A stretch of 64,000 bases of DNA from Styela clava (taxonomy: Eukaryota; Chordata; Ascidiacea; Stolidobranchia; Styelidae). The stretch covers positions 17,422,001 through 17,486,000 of the forward strand of contig NC_135251.1 in the NCBI RefSeq assembly GCF_964204865.1, read 5' to 3'. The position numbers and the translations under genes are program-made. Positions 37,801 through 48,883 of the stretch are shown one piece after another; the stretch's first letter is position 1; every line of letters starts with the position of its first letter. The notes under the pieces were generated by a model. It was given only the letters and a program-made list of their open reading frames with translations, was not told where the DNA came from and made no database searches.

Positions 37801-39457
37801 CAAGAAACGACTCCGTGCACCAATTATCTAAGTAGCCATGACGATAGCTGCAAAGTAACAATGGTACCATTGTGAAGTGACTGTGGTCGTATGTAGAACA
37901 TTGTATGGTGCAGGGCTACAGTTGTTTAGGTATCAATGGTAAAATGAAGTTTCACGAACAGGAAGCCTACCAGTAGTATGGTATGCATGCAACTGTAGTA
38001 CTGGTAGTCATAAATAATTTTACCTTTTATGGTAAGAAAATTGAACTTCAGTGTGTAACTGGAAGGCACATGATCAATGAATAAATGGTATTCTACAAGA
38101 TCAAGGTAGGATTAAATTTCATGTGGAACTAACCACTTCATACAGAACATGGAAAAAGCAAAGGTAGGTAGATTGATAAAAATCTAATGTCAGTCAGTTT
38201 ATGACATAACGATGCCAAATGTACAAAGATAAAAAAAAAAAAAATTACAATCGAATATGGTTTAACATTAAAATGATGTTATTGAGGGTGCCAGAGACCA
38301 AGATCTTAGTAACTTAGATCAGGCTAAAATATTACCAATATATAACTGACTATATTACATGACATCACAGTGCATGAACTATGCATGGTTTCTTCTTACA
38401 TGATATCCTCTCATTCACATAAAAAATAACTTTTATAATAATAAGGGCAAAAAGCTGAGACAAAGAGAGACATAATTATATCGTTTTCAGCCAATTACTG
38501 AACAATAACAAAATAAAGAGCCCAAGAGTTTATCATACAAGGTAAGGTAACGCTTTATTAATCGCGAGATCTTTAATAGGCATTCGGAAATCTTCATATC
38601 TGGCTGCAGAGTAGCCTACAAATTAAGTACATTGGAATAGAGGGCATAGGTCTCAAGTACCTTCAGTAGAGATTCCCAAAACTCGATGTACTTCAATGGG
38701 TCTATTTAAATATTTTATATCTCACCAAGACTGTTGAGTTCAAGCTCGACTAATTTTCTGTCTGGGCATATACTGGTGTGGTGTCGTATATCTGGCTTCA
38801 GCACAATATGCCTTGCATTGAATGGACATGTTTCCTGGAATCAAAGAAACAACGATTGAAATTGTATGGTTGATTCAAAGCACGATCAACAGATCACAAT
38901 TGAACAAAAATGGGCATGGAGGGTGAATCTGTGAATTTTGAGCCATGATTATTAAACAATGTTCTAGCAGTATCTACAAAATCATTGAGATTCAAATTTA
39001 TGAACAGCCGATGATGGCATGAAATGTTGAAAAAGTCTATTCACTCAAATATTAGTTCAGTAGGATATTTAAAAATCAAAGTCCATGTTGAAGGTGCAAG
39101 TAGCCTACTGAAATAGGTGAACATCACTGACATTTTAGTACAGTACCGTAGTACCTTACCGGTACGTAAGCTACCGGTATTACAATACTAAATTGGGGAT
39201 TGTAAGATACACAGATACAATTCTGTAATTAATATATCTGTATAGTTTAACAGTATAATCTTAGAGATATAATGAAATGTAAAGGAAGCTATACCGGTAC
39301 TAACCGTTTCAATGTGAGGATGATTTTTCCGGCATTTGATAATATGATAGACAAACCTCTTTGCCGATATTCGATGTATGGGGTCGAATGGACAAACAAA
39401 GAGTTCATCCTTGTCAGTTGTCTGCTGGGTGACCTGACTGACGCCTACGAAATCCAT
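31864..39457 (-). CDS. GTSF1/Asterix-like piRNA-pathway protein with extended C-terminal tail
   Basis: Ten exons on the minus strand join in frame: 39457-39305, 38834-38726, 37071-36989, 36681-36515, 35930-35799, 34376-34291, 33988-33881, 32926-32825, 32485-32388 and 31989-31864; 387 residues. Two CHHC zinc fingers have identical spacing: Cys22-His28-His38-Cys42 and Cys54-His60-His70-Cys74. KCRKNHP between them and TCPFNARH in the second are diagnostic of GTSF1. GDDEDWDQE (Trp112) matches the acidic Trp motif through which GTSF1 binds PIWI proteins. In animals GTSF1 is a PIWI cofactor that promotes piRNA-guided target cleavage or nuclear silencing. Vertebrate GTSF1 is about 167 residues. Here the tail adds two GRGR motifs (GRGRHF 246-251, GRGRQF 282-287), a second acidic Trp site (DTNWGND, Trp328) and a C-terminal coiled coil. 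GR-rich sites are typical Tudor-domain ligands when methylated (inference). Confidence 0.9.
32974..33164. repeat. Probable degraded hAT-derived repeat in a GTSF1-like intron
   Basis: The left edge CAGTGGTTTTCACCTTCTTG resembles hAT termini seen elsewhere in the window, and the right part has GTGTTTCACAGAACACC, also hAT-like. No target duplication is found and the right terminus is not clean. Confidence 0.35.
34556..35547 (+). mobile_element. hAT element in a GTSF1-like intron
   Basis: Perfect inverted termini CAGGGGTGGCCAACCT and AGGTTGGCCACCCCTG are flanked by a perfect 8-bp repeat GTGTAGTG (34548-34555 and 35548-35555). ATGCGCCA words recur inside both ends as subterminal repeats. At 992 bp with no transposase frame it is non-autonomous. 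It lies in the intron between the exons at 34291-34376 and 35799-35930. Confidence 0.92.
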
Positions 39458-40125
39458 TTTGAAGTCGGCAGACTAGTGACAACAATTCCCAAATTCAAAG
39501 ATCAGGTAGTACAGTACAGCAGTAGTATAGCGAGAGAACTAATAATCTAGCCTCGTTAAATTACTGTATACCGGTAGTTCATAAAAGAATAAGAAATACC
39601 GTACTACTGTACTATTAGGCAGCCAAGCACTACGAAACGCAGCAACGCTTCCACAATATTTGTGCCCCAGTTTGAACAAAACACAACGGTTCCGCGGAAT
39701 AAATTACAACAAAAAACTATTCACTGTATGCAAATTCAGACAGTTATTGTATGCACAAATTTAATTAAAAAGATGAAAGAACTTGAACACAAAAGATTAA
39801 AGAGGTTACAAGCGGATTGATGTCTTTAATGGGGTTCGCAGTACAAAAAGAGAAGAAATCGTAATTGCTCCAAGTTCTATCTAATGGACGCCATTGCAAT
39901 ATTTTCGGTGCTTATTTCAAGAGTGGTTTCGCCAGTTGGCGCCTGTAAAATTGGGTATTAGTTTCAAACCCTCATTCTGCATAGCATTCAACAATCTGTT
40001 TTTAGAAGTACTGGTACCGGTGAATAATTTTGGCCTAGTTTATCACCGCTTTTTCTACACTAATTTTCGATTACTGCAATTGGACCGTAAATATATACTA
40101 CTACGATTAAACTGAAACTCCTAAG
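39458..40125. other. Upstream region of the GTSF1-like gene
   Basis: About 670 bp between the start codon of the minus-strand gene and the target duplication of the Penelope-like element. It must contain the 5' UTR and promoter; no motif can be assigned with confidence. Confidence 0.5.
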
Positions 40126-40319
40126 ATGACAAAGTGAACGTTTCGAATTTCTATTCGAAAAACTTCATCAGGGCATGATATGAAGAGTACACTATCGTAT
40201 ATATATAGAGTAGAAAAATAAAAAAGGTAGTAAAAATTAAACGGCGTGAAAAATGAAAAAAAAGGGACAATATGATAATAGATCCGAGTGAATAAGCGCA
40301 AGTTCAAACAATTACGCGA

Positions 40320-40685
40320 CTATCTAAACAATGATTTATATACATGCGGGAACAATGTAGTTTCCTTATCGTTCATTGAATTTTTCTCTTTGTTGATATG
40401 ATAAGATTCGAGAAATAGTCTTTTTCTGTAGTGAATTTCATGTTCCAATATCCTGCTGTTATCCCAATCAATGTTGTGATCAGTAGAAAGGGCATGTTTC
40501 GAAAGGGCCGATTTTTCAAATTTATTTTGTTTTACATCATGCTGATGTTCTTTTCTTCTAGTTTCTAGACTTCGTTTCGTTTCTCCAATGTAAATAGAGC
40601 AACAATCAACGAATGGGATTGCATATACCACGCCGTTTTTCTTATTGGGCCTTTCGAAACATGCCCTTTCTATTGACCACAACAT
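40320..40685 (-). pseudogene. GIY-YIG endonuclease domain of the Penelope-like element
   Basis: The open frame contains GVVYAIPFVDCCSIYIGETK followed by RSLETRRKEHQ, the GIY-YIG nuclease core with its conserved Arg, then a C-terminal segment (NIDWDNSRILEHE). This is the C-terminal endonuclease of a Penelope-like retroelement. The upstream reverse transcriptase is absent. An inverted copy of only the C-terminal part lies on the plus strand at 40645-40836. Confidence 0.82.
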
Positions 40686-40836
40686 TGATTGGGATAACAG
40701 CAGGATATTGGAACATGAAATTCACTACAGAAAAAAACTATTTCTCGAATCTTATCATATCAACAAAGAGAAAAATTCAATGAACGATAAGGAAACTACA
40801 TTGTACCCGCATGTATATAAATCATTGTTTAGATAG
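40645..40836 (+). pseudogene. Inverted partial copy of the Penelope C-terminus
   Basis: It encodes the same C-terminal 60 residues as the minus-strand frame at 40320, with few changes (LSKHALSIDHNIDW for LSKHALSTDHNIDW). It forms the right arm of the Penelope palindrome and lacks the catalytic core. Confidence 0.8.
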
Positions 40837-40907
40837 TCGCGTAATTGTTTGAACTTGCGCTTATTCGCTCGGATCTATTATCATATTGTCCCTTTTTTTC
40901 AGTTTTT

Positions 40908-41378
40908 TGTAGCGGTCATGATTCTAAACGGTGACCGCTATTATTATAACTAAACTGGCAACGGTAACTTAGGGCATTGAACCCTGACCATTTTGGTGTT
41001 GGCGGGATCTCTTTCGGCGTGAGCCGCTTGGAGGTAGGACGTATAAATTTGTATCTTAATCAATCGGGGGACCTTTGGTATTATTAATTAGGCGTAGTTT
41101 AAATTTACATCATATAATTCTATTTTCCTGTTTCATATAGTTATTATTGGTCCCTCCTGTGTAATAGCACTGTATTTTACCGGATTACTGTTTGACAACT
41201 ATTTCATCATTATTTGACTACTATTTTGACTCAACAATAAACATCTTTGGACAATCGTTTCGAACTTTGAAAGGAACTCAGACAGAACCGCGTCATCAAA
41301 AATAAAGTGCCTGTACGATCTATTTATTCCAATCACCCTAACGAGCACATCGCCATCGTATGGTGCTGAGCCGTTATA
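40908..41378 (+). repeat. 5' LTR of the BEL/Pao element
   Basis: It is 471 bp and I see no difference from the 3' LTR. It begins TGTAGCGGTCA, part of a short inverted repeat AGCGGTCA/TGACCGCT. It contains a TATA-like TATAAATTTG near 41041 and AATAAA signals near 41237 and 41302. It ends GTTATA, giving TG...TA rather than the usual TG...CA boundaries. Confidence 0.92.
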
Positions 41379-41402
41379 GTAAAATACATATCTCTCGGGA
41401 GG

Positions 41403-41491
41403 ACATTGTCAAAATCTGCAAGTGTTGCAGTAAAGTATTGTGGGGTGTACCCACAGACCCAACACATTGTCAAAGTCTGCAAGTGTTGCAG
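41403..41491 (+). repeat. 28-bp direct duplication in the BEL leader
   Basis: ACATTGTC...TGCAAGTGTTGCAG occurs at 41403-41430 and again at 41464-41491, between the 5' LTR and the gag start, in the leader region expected to hold primer-binding and packaging signals. Confidence 0.85.
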
Positions 41492-41584
41492 CAAAACGTC
41501 ATATAATCAGTAATTTGTGCTGCTGAGAAGGCCGTGTAGGCCTATTGTAATCAGCTGCAATTAGATACCGTAACGACCAACACC

Positions 41585-44419
41585 ATGTCAACAAAATCTA
41601 GAGAAAGTCAAATTACTGATATAAAAGATGATTTGGATTCCTTGTCACCATGTGAAACTTTAAAAAGCAAACCAATTAAAATGTTCTCTGCTGCTGACAA
41701 GTCCGGCTCTAGGCCTACTAGCAGTGAAAATAGCTCTAGCGTCCAACTAGACCAAGGCACAAGAAATAGTGACTCGTTGAAAGCAGCCTTCACTGAAATG
41801 GAGAATGACATTTTAGAAGCCATAGCCGACTGCAAATTGTCTTTCGTCACCTGCAAAGATGGTTCTGGAATTCAAGCGGTGTTTCCAAAACTAGTGCAGT
41901 ATAAGTCAAGTTTATCTTCAATTGTCAAGGATATGAAGAACATTTTATTGGAGACTGATTTGATTAATTTCACACGTCGTTATCAACAATGTATTGAAAA
42001 TATTATACAAGTTTCTGAAACTGCTAGTGCGAAAATATTAGAACTAGATGAACGATCCCAATGTTCTCAATCATCTCGCCCAACTTCAAAGCGGCATCGT
42101 TCTGCTCGAACTGTAAGCAGCGTGAAATCAACAATGTCTGGGGAAAGCAAAGTTTCAAGCAAAAAAGAATTCTTCGACTTGCAAAAAGATGTGGCAGCAA
42201 TGGAGGCTACGAAAGGCATTCGTAAACAGCAATTTGATCTTCAGATTCAAAAAGAGATAGCGGAGAAAAAAGCCAGGGCGCTAGTTTGTCTTCAAGCTGA
42301 AGAGGCCGAAAATCCTTTCAGTGTTGATGTGGATCTAATGAGAGGTGCAAATAATTATTTCAATTCAAATAATAGTTGTTTTAATGCAAATTCAAAATCA
42401 TCTCCTATTTTAAATGAGGCCCCAGCGTGCATGGTTATTGATCCTCAAATTGAGCTAAATAATTCAGATATTTCTAATCATGATCAAGTTTCATCCACTG
42501 TTGTTGATATTCCCTGCCAAGCATCGAGCTATAGTCCTGTAATCAATCCCCGACTGCCCATTACTAATGTTAGTGCTTCCCAAGAGGCCGTTTCCACTGG
42601 TATTGTAAATGTTGGTAGCTTTTCCTTGCCACCCCCTAATGTGAATTCATTCCCATCAGTGCCTACTGTTTCTAATGTATCACAAAATGTTTTTAATGTA
42701 TCCAGAGTTGCTAGTGCTCCTTTTAACTGTTGTACACAAACCACCACTGTGTCTGCCAATTCAGGCAGCTTACCAACTCATTGTAATGATAATAATATCT
42801 CTGTTTCCACTGTGAATAGTGCTGCTCTTCCTCCACAAACCTGCAATCTTTCCCATGACATGACCAATTTAATGAGTAATATTTTATCAGTCCAAAGGGC
42901 TCCTGTAGCCAAAGTTAGGGTGTTTGATGGGGATCCATTGCAATATCCACAATGGGAGAGCTCATTTAAAAAGCTAGTCGAGCAAAGGTTGCTTGATGAC
43001 GCAGATAAAATGAATCTGCTTGAACGTCACTTGACAGGTGAACCCAAAAGTATGGTTGAAGGTTTGTTTTTATTACAATCCGAGAATTCTTATGAAAGAG
43101 CTAAAAAGGCCCTAAAAGATCGCTATGGTGATGACAGTGTCATTAGTGTAGCCTTTAGAACAAAACTGGCATCATGGCCTAAAATTGGTCCAAATGATAT
43201 AAAAGGCATGTTGGCATTTTCTGATTTCCTTCAGCAAATTGTTGAGGTTAAAAAGGTTGTAGAGGATTTAAAAATTCTCGATTTTCCCTCAGAGCTATGT
43301 GTGTTAATCAAAAGAGTTTTGCCCTCTTCATTGTTTAACAGGTGGAAAGAGTCAGTTTATGAATGGAAGTGTAAGTTTAATGTAAACACATCTGATAACT
43401 TGAAGGTAAACTGCCCCAAATACCCTCCATTTGAGGAGTTTGCAAAATTTATTTTAAAGCGTGCCTCAGTGATGCATTGTCCTGAGATGACAGTTTTTGA
43501 TGAGAATCTCAACCCGTCCAAGTATAATACTGAGCAAAATAGTAAGTCTAATCATTCGAGATATGGTCATCGAATGAATAAAAATTCCTTTAGCACTAAT
43601 GTTTCACGAGATAGTTGCTTGCATTGTAATGGGTCTCACAAAATTGGTGATTGTCAAACATTCTTACGAATTTCTTTGGTAAAAAGAAGGAAACTGTTCT
43701 GGGATAATTTTTTATGTTACTCTTGTGGAGTGAAAATGTCCAAGGGTCATAGTGCAAAGTCATGCAAAAACGTGGCTTCTTGCAGAAAGTGCAATAAGGG
43801 CCATTTGACATGTTTTCATGTTGACAATAAGCCAGAACAGACTGAAAGTAACCAATCTTTCTGTTCTGAAGTATGCTCAATAGTTGACCAACATGATGGT
43901 GTAGACCAATCCATGATTATCCCAGTATGGGTCAAAGGTAACACTTCAAAAGAAGTGTTATGTTACTGTCTGCTTGATGGCCAGTCTAATACAAGTTTTA
44001 TCACAGGTGAGTTGCAACAGCAACTGGGGTTAAAGGGTGTTGACACCCAGATATCATTATCCACTATGTCCAGCCGTAATGACTTAATTCAGTGCAAGGT
44101 TTTTAAAAATATTCAAGTCTCTAGTTATGATCATAAAGATATTATATCTGTTCCCAGAGCATATACCCGAGATGAGATCCCTGTCAAGAGATCTCAAATT
44201 CCTAAATCTGAAGTCTGCAAAAAGTGGAAACATCTAGCTGATGTAGCCAAGCACTTAATGCCATATATGCCAGATCTCCCTGTTTCTATGCTTATAGGCA
44301 GCAATGCACCAAATGCTATCAGACCTCGAGATATAATAGCCGGCCTAGAAACTGAGCCATATGCTCAAAGATCCATACTTGGATGGGGTGTTGTTGGGAA
44401 AGTTTGCCATGGTGATGAT
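41585..44419 (+). pseudogene. BEL/Pao gag-protease half of the polyprotein (interrupted)
   Basis: An ATG at 41585 opens 945 codons that run into the hAT insertion; the apparent stop at 44480-44482 lies inside the hAT. Residues ~1-430 are Ser/Asn-rich with a helical segment. Residues ~440-610 carry the Pao gag domain of DUF1759 type (DPLQYPQWESSF, then LTGEPKSMVEGL). Three Cys/His zinc knuckles follow at ~678-745. A retroviral-type aspartic protease starts near residue 793 with LLDGQSNTSFI, where DGQ replaces the usual D-S/T-G. The other half of the polyprotein continues after the hAT, at 48884. This is the structural, RNA-binding and processing part of a retrotransposon. As it stands the gene is broken. 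Confidence 0.9.
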
Positions 44420-47400
44420 CAGTGTTCACTATTAGCGCACTTTTTTGCGAAAATTGCGAAGCACTTTCGCAACTTTTTTTAGGGACTGCGAAATAGCACT
44501 TTTTTCCGAATTTGAAGAGAAATAGCACTTTTTTCCGATTTTGAATGGAATAAAAATTCGAAGTTAACAAATATTTTCTGAGTATTAAGTTGACAAATAA
44601 GTAACATACTAGTACTTTTGTAAATCAAATCTGCATATCATAACGATATTTACCAGAATTCTAACCTATGAGATGCAGACATAGGAGATAAAGCACATGC
44701 ATTAACGGCAAAATTCTTGTTTATAAAATGATTATTATACAAGCACACCGATTCCCGCATAAACGCTCCCGGCGTCTTTGAAACCAGATGTTGGAATACT
44801 ACGCAAAGCGTTTTGTTTGAACGAGAGTGGTCATGTGACTATCAATGATATCGATGAATTCAAAATGACTATAAAAGTGTTAGTAAAATATTATAGTCAC
44901 TTTGGATGAATTGTGACCAAAGTGCACGATTTTCAAATCAGAGGAAACTTTTAGCTGCATGTCACAGATTTGCAAAATCACCAAATTCACAAAATACCAT
45001 TAGGTGCCATTTTATTGTAATCACAATGTTGAAAGCACGTGGCATTTTCCGGAATTTTGCGATATTTACACAACTATTTCTCATTGATATGCGAGTACGG
45101 GTGGGCAAAATTCAATATTTTTTTGAATCGAATATTTTTAACGAGTACCCAATAACAAATATTTTTGGAACCTCGGAAAATCGGCAACAAAGCCTTTTTA
45201 TAGGTTAATTCCGTTGTAATCGCTAATTGTTCTTGTCACCGATCGTTTTGGCGGCGACATCCAGGTTTTGTTAATCTATATTCCCGCCCTCTCTTTTATA
45301 CAAATATGAATTCTTGCGGGTCGGGCGGACATCGAAGTTTTATATTTCGGGTTTACCCGTTGGTTCACATCGGCAACAGCTGTTGAAGACATTGAGGAAT
45401 CAAATTAACATTTGCGTTGGCTTTAATACCTACCAAGATTTGTATATTTACCGTCCCAATTTTATGCGAATGGTAATATTATTGTCGATACCGTGATGCA
45501 GATATTTATTAAGACGATAATTAACTTTCTCATGTTTTTCTATGGTGATAAAGTTCGCAAATCCGAAATTGTGCCAATCCTGAATGTTGATTTAAAATAG
45601 TGATTGAATAATTCGGCAATAAAGGCATTTCTGCGTGGTCATAAGACGAGATGACGTTAATGAACAGCACTTCTTTTACAGGATATTTTACGTATGCGAC
45701 TTAATGCTAAAAAGATTGGGCTGGAGTGCTTTTTTTTCGAGTGCTCGAGTGCCTAATAGAGGTCAGGCGCTAATTGTAACTAATTCCCTCAAGTTTCAAC
45801 GTGTTTTCAACAAAACAATACCCCGGCGATAGTTATAGCTAAAATGTTACCGAGCAATTCACAATTTTATTCATGGAATTTGCAAATTCACCAGTTTCTT
45901 GACGATTTTGATAATGTCACGTCCTGATTATTAGTGCAAAAAATACTCCCCTTCTTCCGCGGCGGTTTGACGGGTTCTTTGTTCCATTCTTCAGAAAGTT
46001 CTGACACGGGGGATATAGAATACTGAATCCGGAGGGTTGAATCCCTGTCGACTTACTGGCGATTTTCCGTTTTGGAATGGGTGAAACATTCTCTATTTTA
46101 AATTAAATGACGTTTCGCGGGCTAGAGTTCTCCCCGAATATGATGTGTACCAGACGTTAGTCAGACGATAGATAAAACATTAGATTAATAATGACGCCCC
46201 GTTTTCGAAAATACAGAGTTATATCGCAAAAAATGCGTTTTGATACATTTGGAATGAAACATTATTTACGGTTAATTCAGATCATATTTTACTCTTCATG
46301 ACACCCGGTATCCGAAAATACAGTTGTATCGCGAAAAATGTGTTTTGTTACATTTAAAATAAGACATTTTTGCGATTAATTTAGATCATATTTTACTTTT
46401 CACGACATCCGTTTCCGAATATACAAGGTTATATCGCGAAAATGTGTTTTGTAACATTTAAAATAAAACATTTTTGCGATTAATTTAGATCATATTTTAC
46501 TTTTCAGGACACTCGTTTTCGAAAAGAAAAAAAGCGTTTTGTCACATTTATTTTGCATTCACGATAAAATACATATTTTCCCTAATTAAAGTCGTCGATG
46601 AAATTGTTCCTGTCGTTCAAGCTCGACACACGTTTGGACGAGTGTGGGGCGGTTTTTTGGTCGACGATAAATCAAAAAGTTGCCACACGTTATTTGTATA
46701 ACGATAATAACTGAAAATTAAGATTTGGCAGTGAATTTGTCTCAAGATGGTATTTTACGATTCTTGACCACAGAAAATAAACACGCTGACACGCTTGGTT
46801 ATAATTGATATCCGTTTAATTTATTTTACACTATTAATAAACGCGCCACACCAAGTGCGGCCATATAAATTGCAGTCGCATCGGTATGGACTGTATCTTT
46901 TTGGCGCTCTCACATTAAGAATAATTTTCAACAAAACAATACCCCGACGGTCATTAAAGCTGAATTCGTTACCCGAGTAATTCACAATTTTATTCACGGA
47001 ATTTGCAATTTCAAGATCTCACTTGACGATTTTAATGATGTCATGCCCTAATTATTACTGCTTAAATGCCTCAAAATACAACAAATGTAATCATTTTCGA
47101 AAAAAAAATAACAAGCGCATCAATTCGTAAACGAGCCATTATAACGAAATTCGCGATTGATTTTACCTCTCTCTTGTTTACAATTTTAACATCCCGCTGG
47201 CCATGTATGGTCGAATAAAATGTTCACATATTCGAAACATGACTTGGCCAGGGATGAAAGGGATCACTAAAGAGCTAATAGAAAGTACATACGCGAGGGT
47301 ATGATATTAATATCGAGAATATTTGTGAGCATATCCCAGGACGGAAATATTTTGCACCCCGCTGTTTGTTGGCAGAACAACGATACGCTAAAGTTAATTG

Positions 47401-48875
47401 ATCGAATACAGGAAAGTATTTATTTATCCTCTCACTTGCGAACATCGAGGTTTTGGCGGAATTGTACGATCATGTTGTCTTTCTTAAATAATAACTTTTT
47501 CAATAAATGTTCATTTTACTTTTGCGTCTTTATTGTATGTCGGGTTTTCATTTATTTTAAATTCGAAACTGTCCGAAATACTCCAACAGGTGTATAAGTA
47601 CAATAATAATAGTACTTACCAGGGAAGTTTAATACACACGATGTGTTAAGGGCGCCGTAACTCCCGTTTTTTTATTTGATTGTTTTACATTCTGCTTAAA
47701 AAACAACGTCGTTTTGCAGTCATCTAACGTAACTCTCGCGACTAAATCTTTTTCGTTTTGTATGGCATCGTCTTGGCGCAATTTATTGCCGACTGAATTT
47801 TAATTGTGTTTTAGAATACCGTAAGTTATTTTCTGTTTGTTGGTTTCTAAACTTTACAAACTTGGGTAGCAATTACTATTAATGTGAGATTTGTGCATAC
47901 AAACGATTGAATATCGCGACTGGATGTCCGATATCTGAGAATGCGTACTTCTCTTTCAACATTAATTTTCAGGATATCAGCGTTCATGTGGTCGATTAAA
48001 AATTATTTATTGCCAATATATGATGTTTTCTGCCCGAAATCGCACGCAAACCAAGGCATGTCGACATTTAAGAATTACTGGTCTTTGAGCTCTGAAATAG
48101 TATAATATAAATATAAATGAGAAACTAGGTCACGCTAGCTCACGAAACAGAGGATTTTCAAAGTGATCTTGTGTAATATTTCGAAGAAAAAAGTTTGAAA
48201 GGAAAGTAGGTCAACACATCTCCTAAAAGGGGAGTATCCTGCGTAATATTTCCGAGGGAACGAGGTTAACCTATCTTTTACAACAGCGGGTGGCGACTTT
48301 CAAAGTGGTTCAAAATCACAAATTAATAATTATCAGATTAGGTTTAGTGATAAATCAAAAAGTTGAATTTCCAGGGCACCTAACCCTAATTAGTTGATTG
48401 CTATTTATATTTGAGGGTGGAGGGGAATTATTTTGCACGGGTTTTGTACAAATGATCCACCCTGTAACTAATATGGTTTCCAGCCTGCATGTATCAATCG
48501 TTGTCTGTTAGATGTAAGGAGTAACAAATGTGAAAGCCTTTGCTGTTCACGCAAGTAAGCAACTGACATCGTGATACATTGCATGAAAGTTTTGCCCCCC
48601 CCGCAGGTGTTAGCAGATGTCCTTTCGTTGCCGATGAATTCGCTTGTTTTAATTAAACATGAATTCGCTTAAAGGGAACTCGGTTAACGGAAAGGCTTCT
48701 CTTTAATTCATAATATTAACCAGAGGAGCGCTTTTTCGAGTATCTATGCTGTTTTAAATGGGTTATATGAAAGGCTAGGGCACCTATCTTGCTAAAATCG
48801 GCAAAAGCACTTTCGCACTTTTTTTTCCGACTGCGAAGCACTTTCGCACTCATAATTCGCTTAGAGTTAACACTG
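44420..48875 (-). mobile_element. Large hAT-type element, copy B, inserted in the BEL polyprotein
   Basis: It begins CAGTGTTCACTATTAGCG and ends GTTAACACTG, the mirror of copy A at 4378. A perfect 8-bp target duplication GTGATGAT lies at 44412-44419 and 48876-48883. It is 4456 bp and aligns in reverse with copy A over nearly all its length, but lacks the P-like insertion; the empty site is near 45690. Subterminal GCACTTTCGC repeats are present at both ends. No transposase frame is visible. Since the host retrotransposon has identical LTRs, this insertion is recent. Confidence 0.93.
46195..46525 (-). repeat. ~105-bp tandem repeat inside hAT copy B
   Basis: Three or more units containing GCGAAAAATGTGTTTTG and CATTTAAAATAA recur at about 105 bp (for example at 46331 and 46436). 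Copy A has fewer units. Confidence 0.75.
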
Positions 48876-48883
48876 GTGATGAT

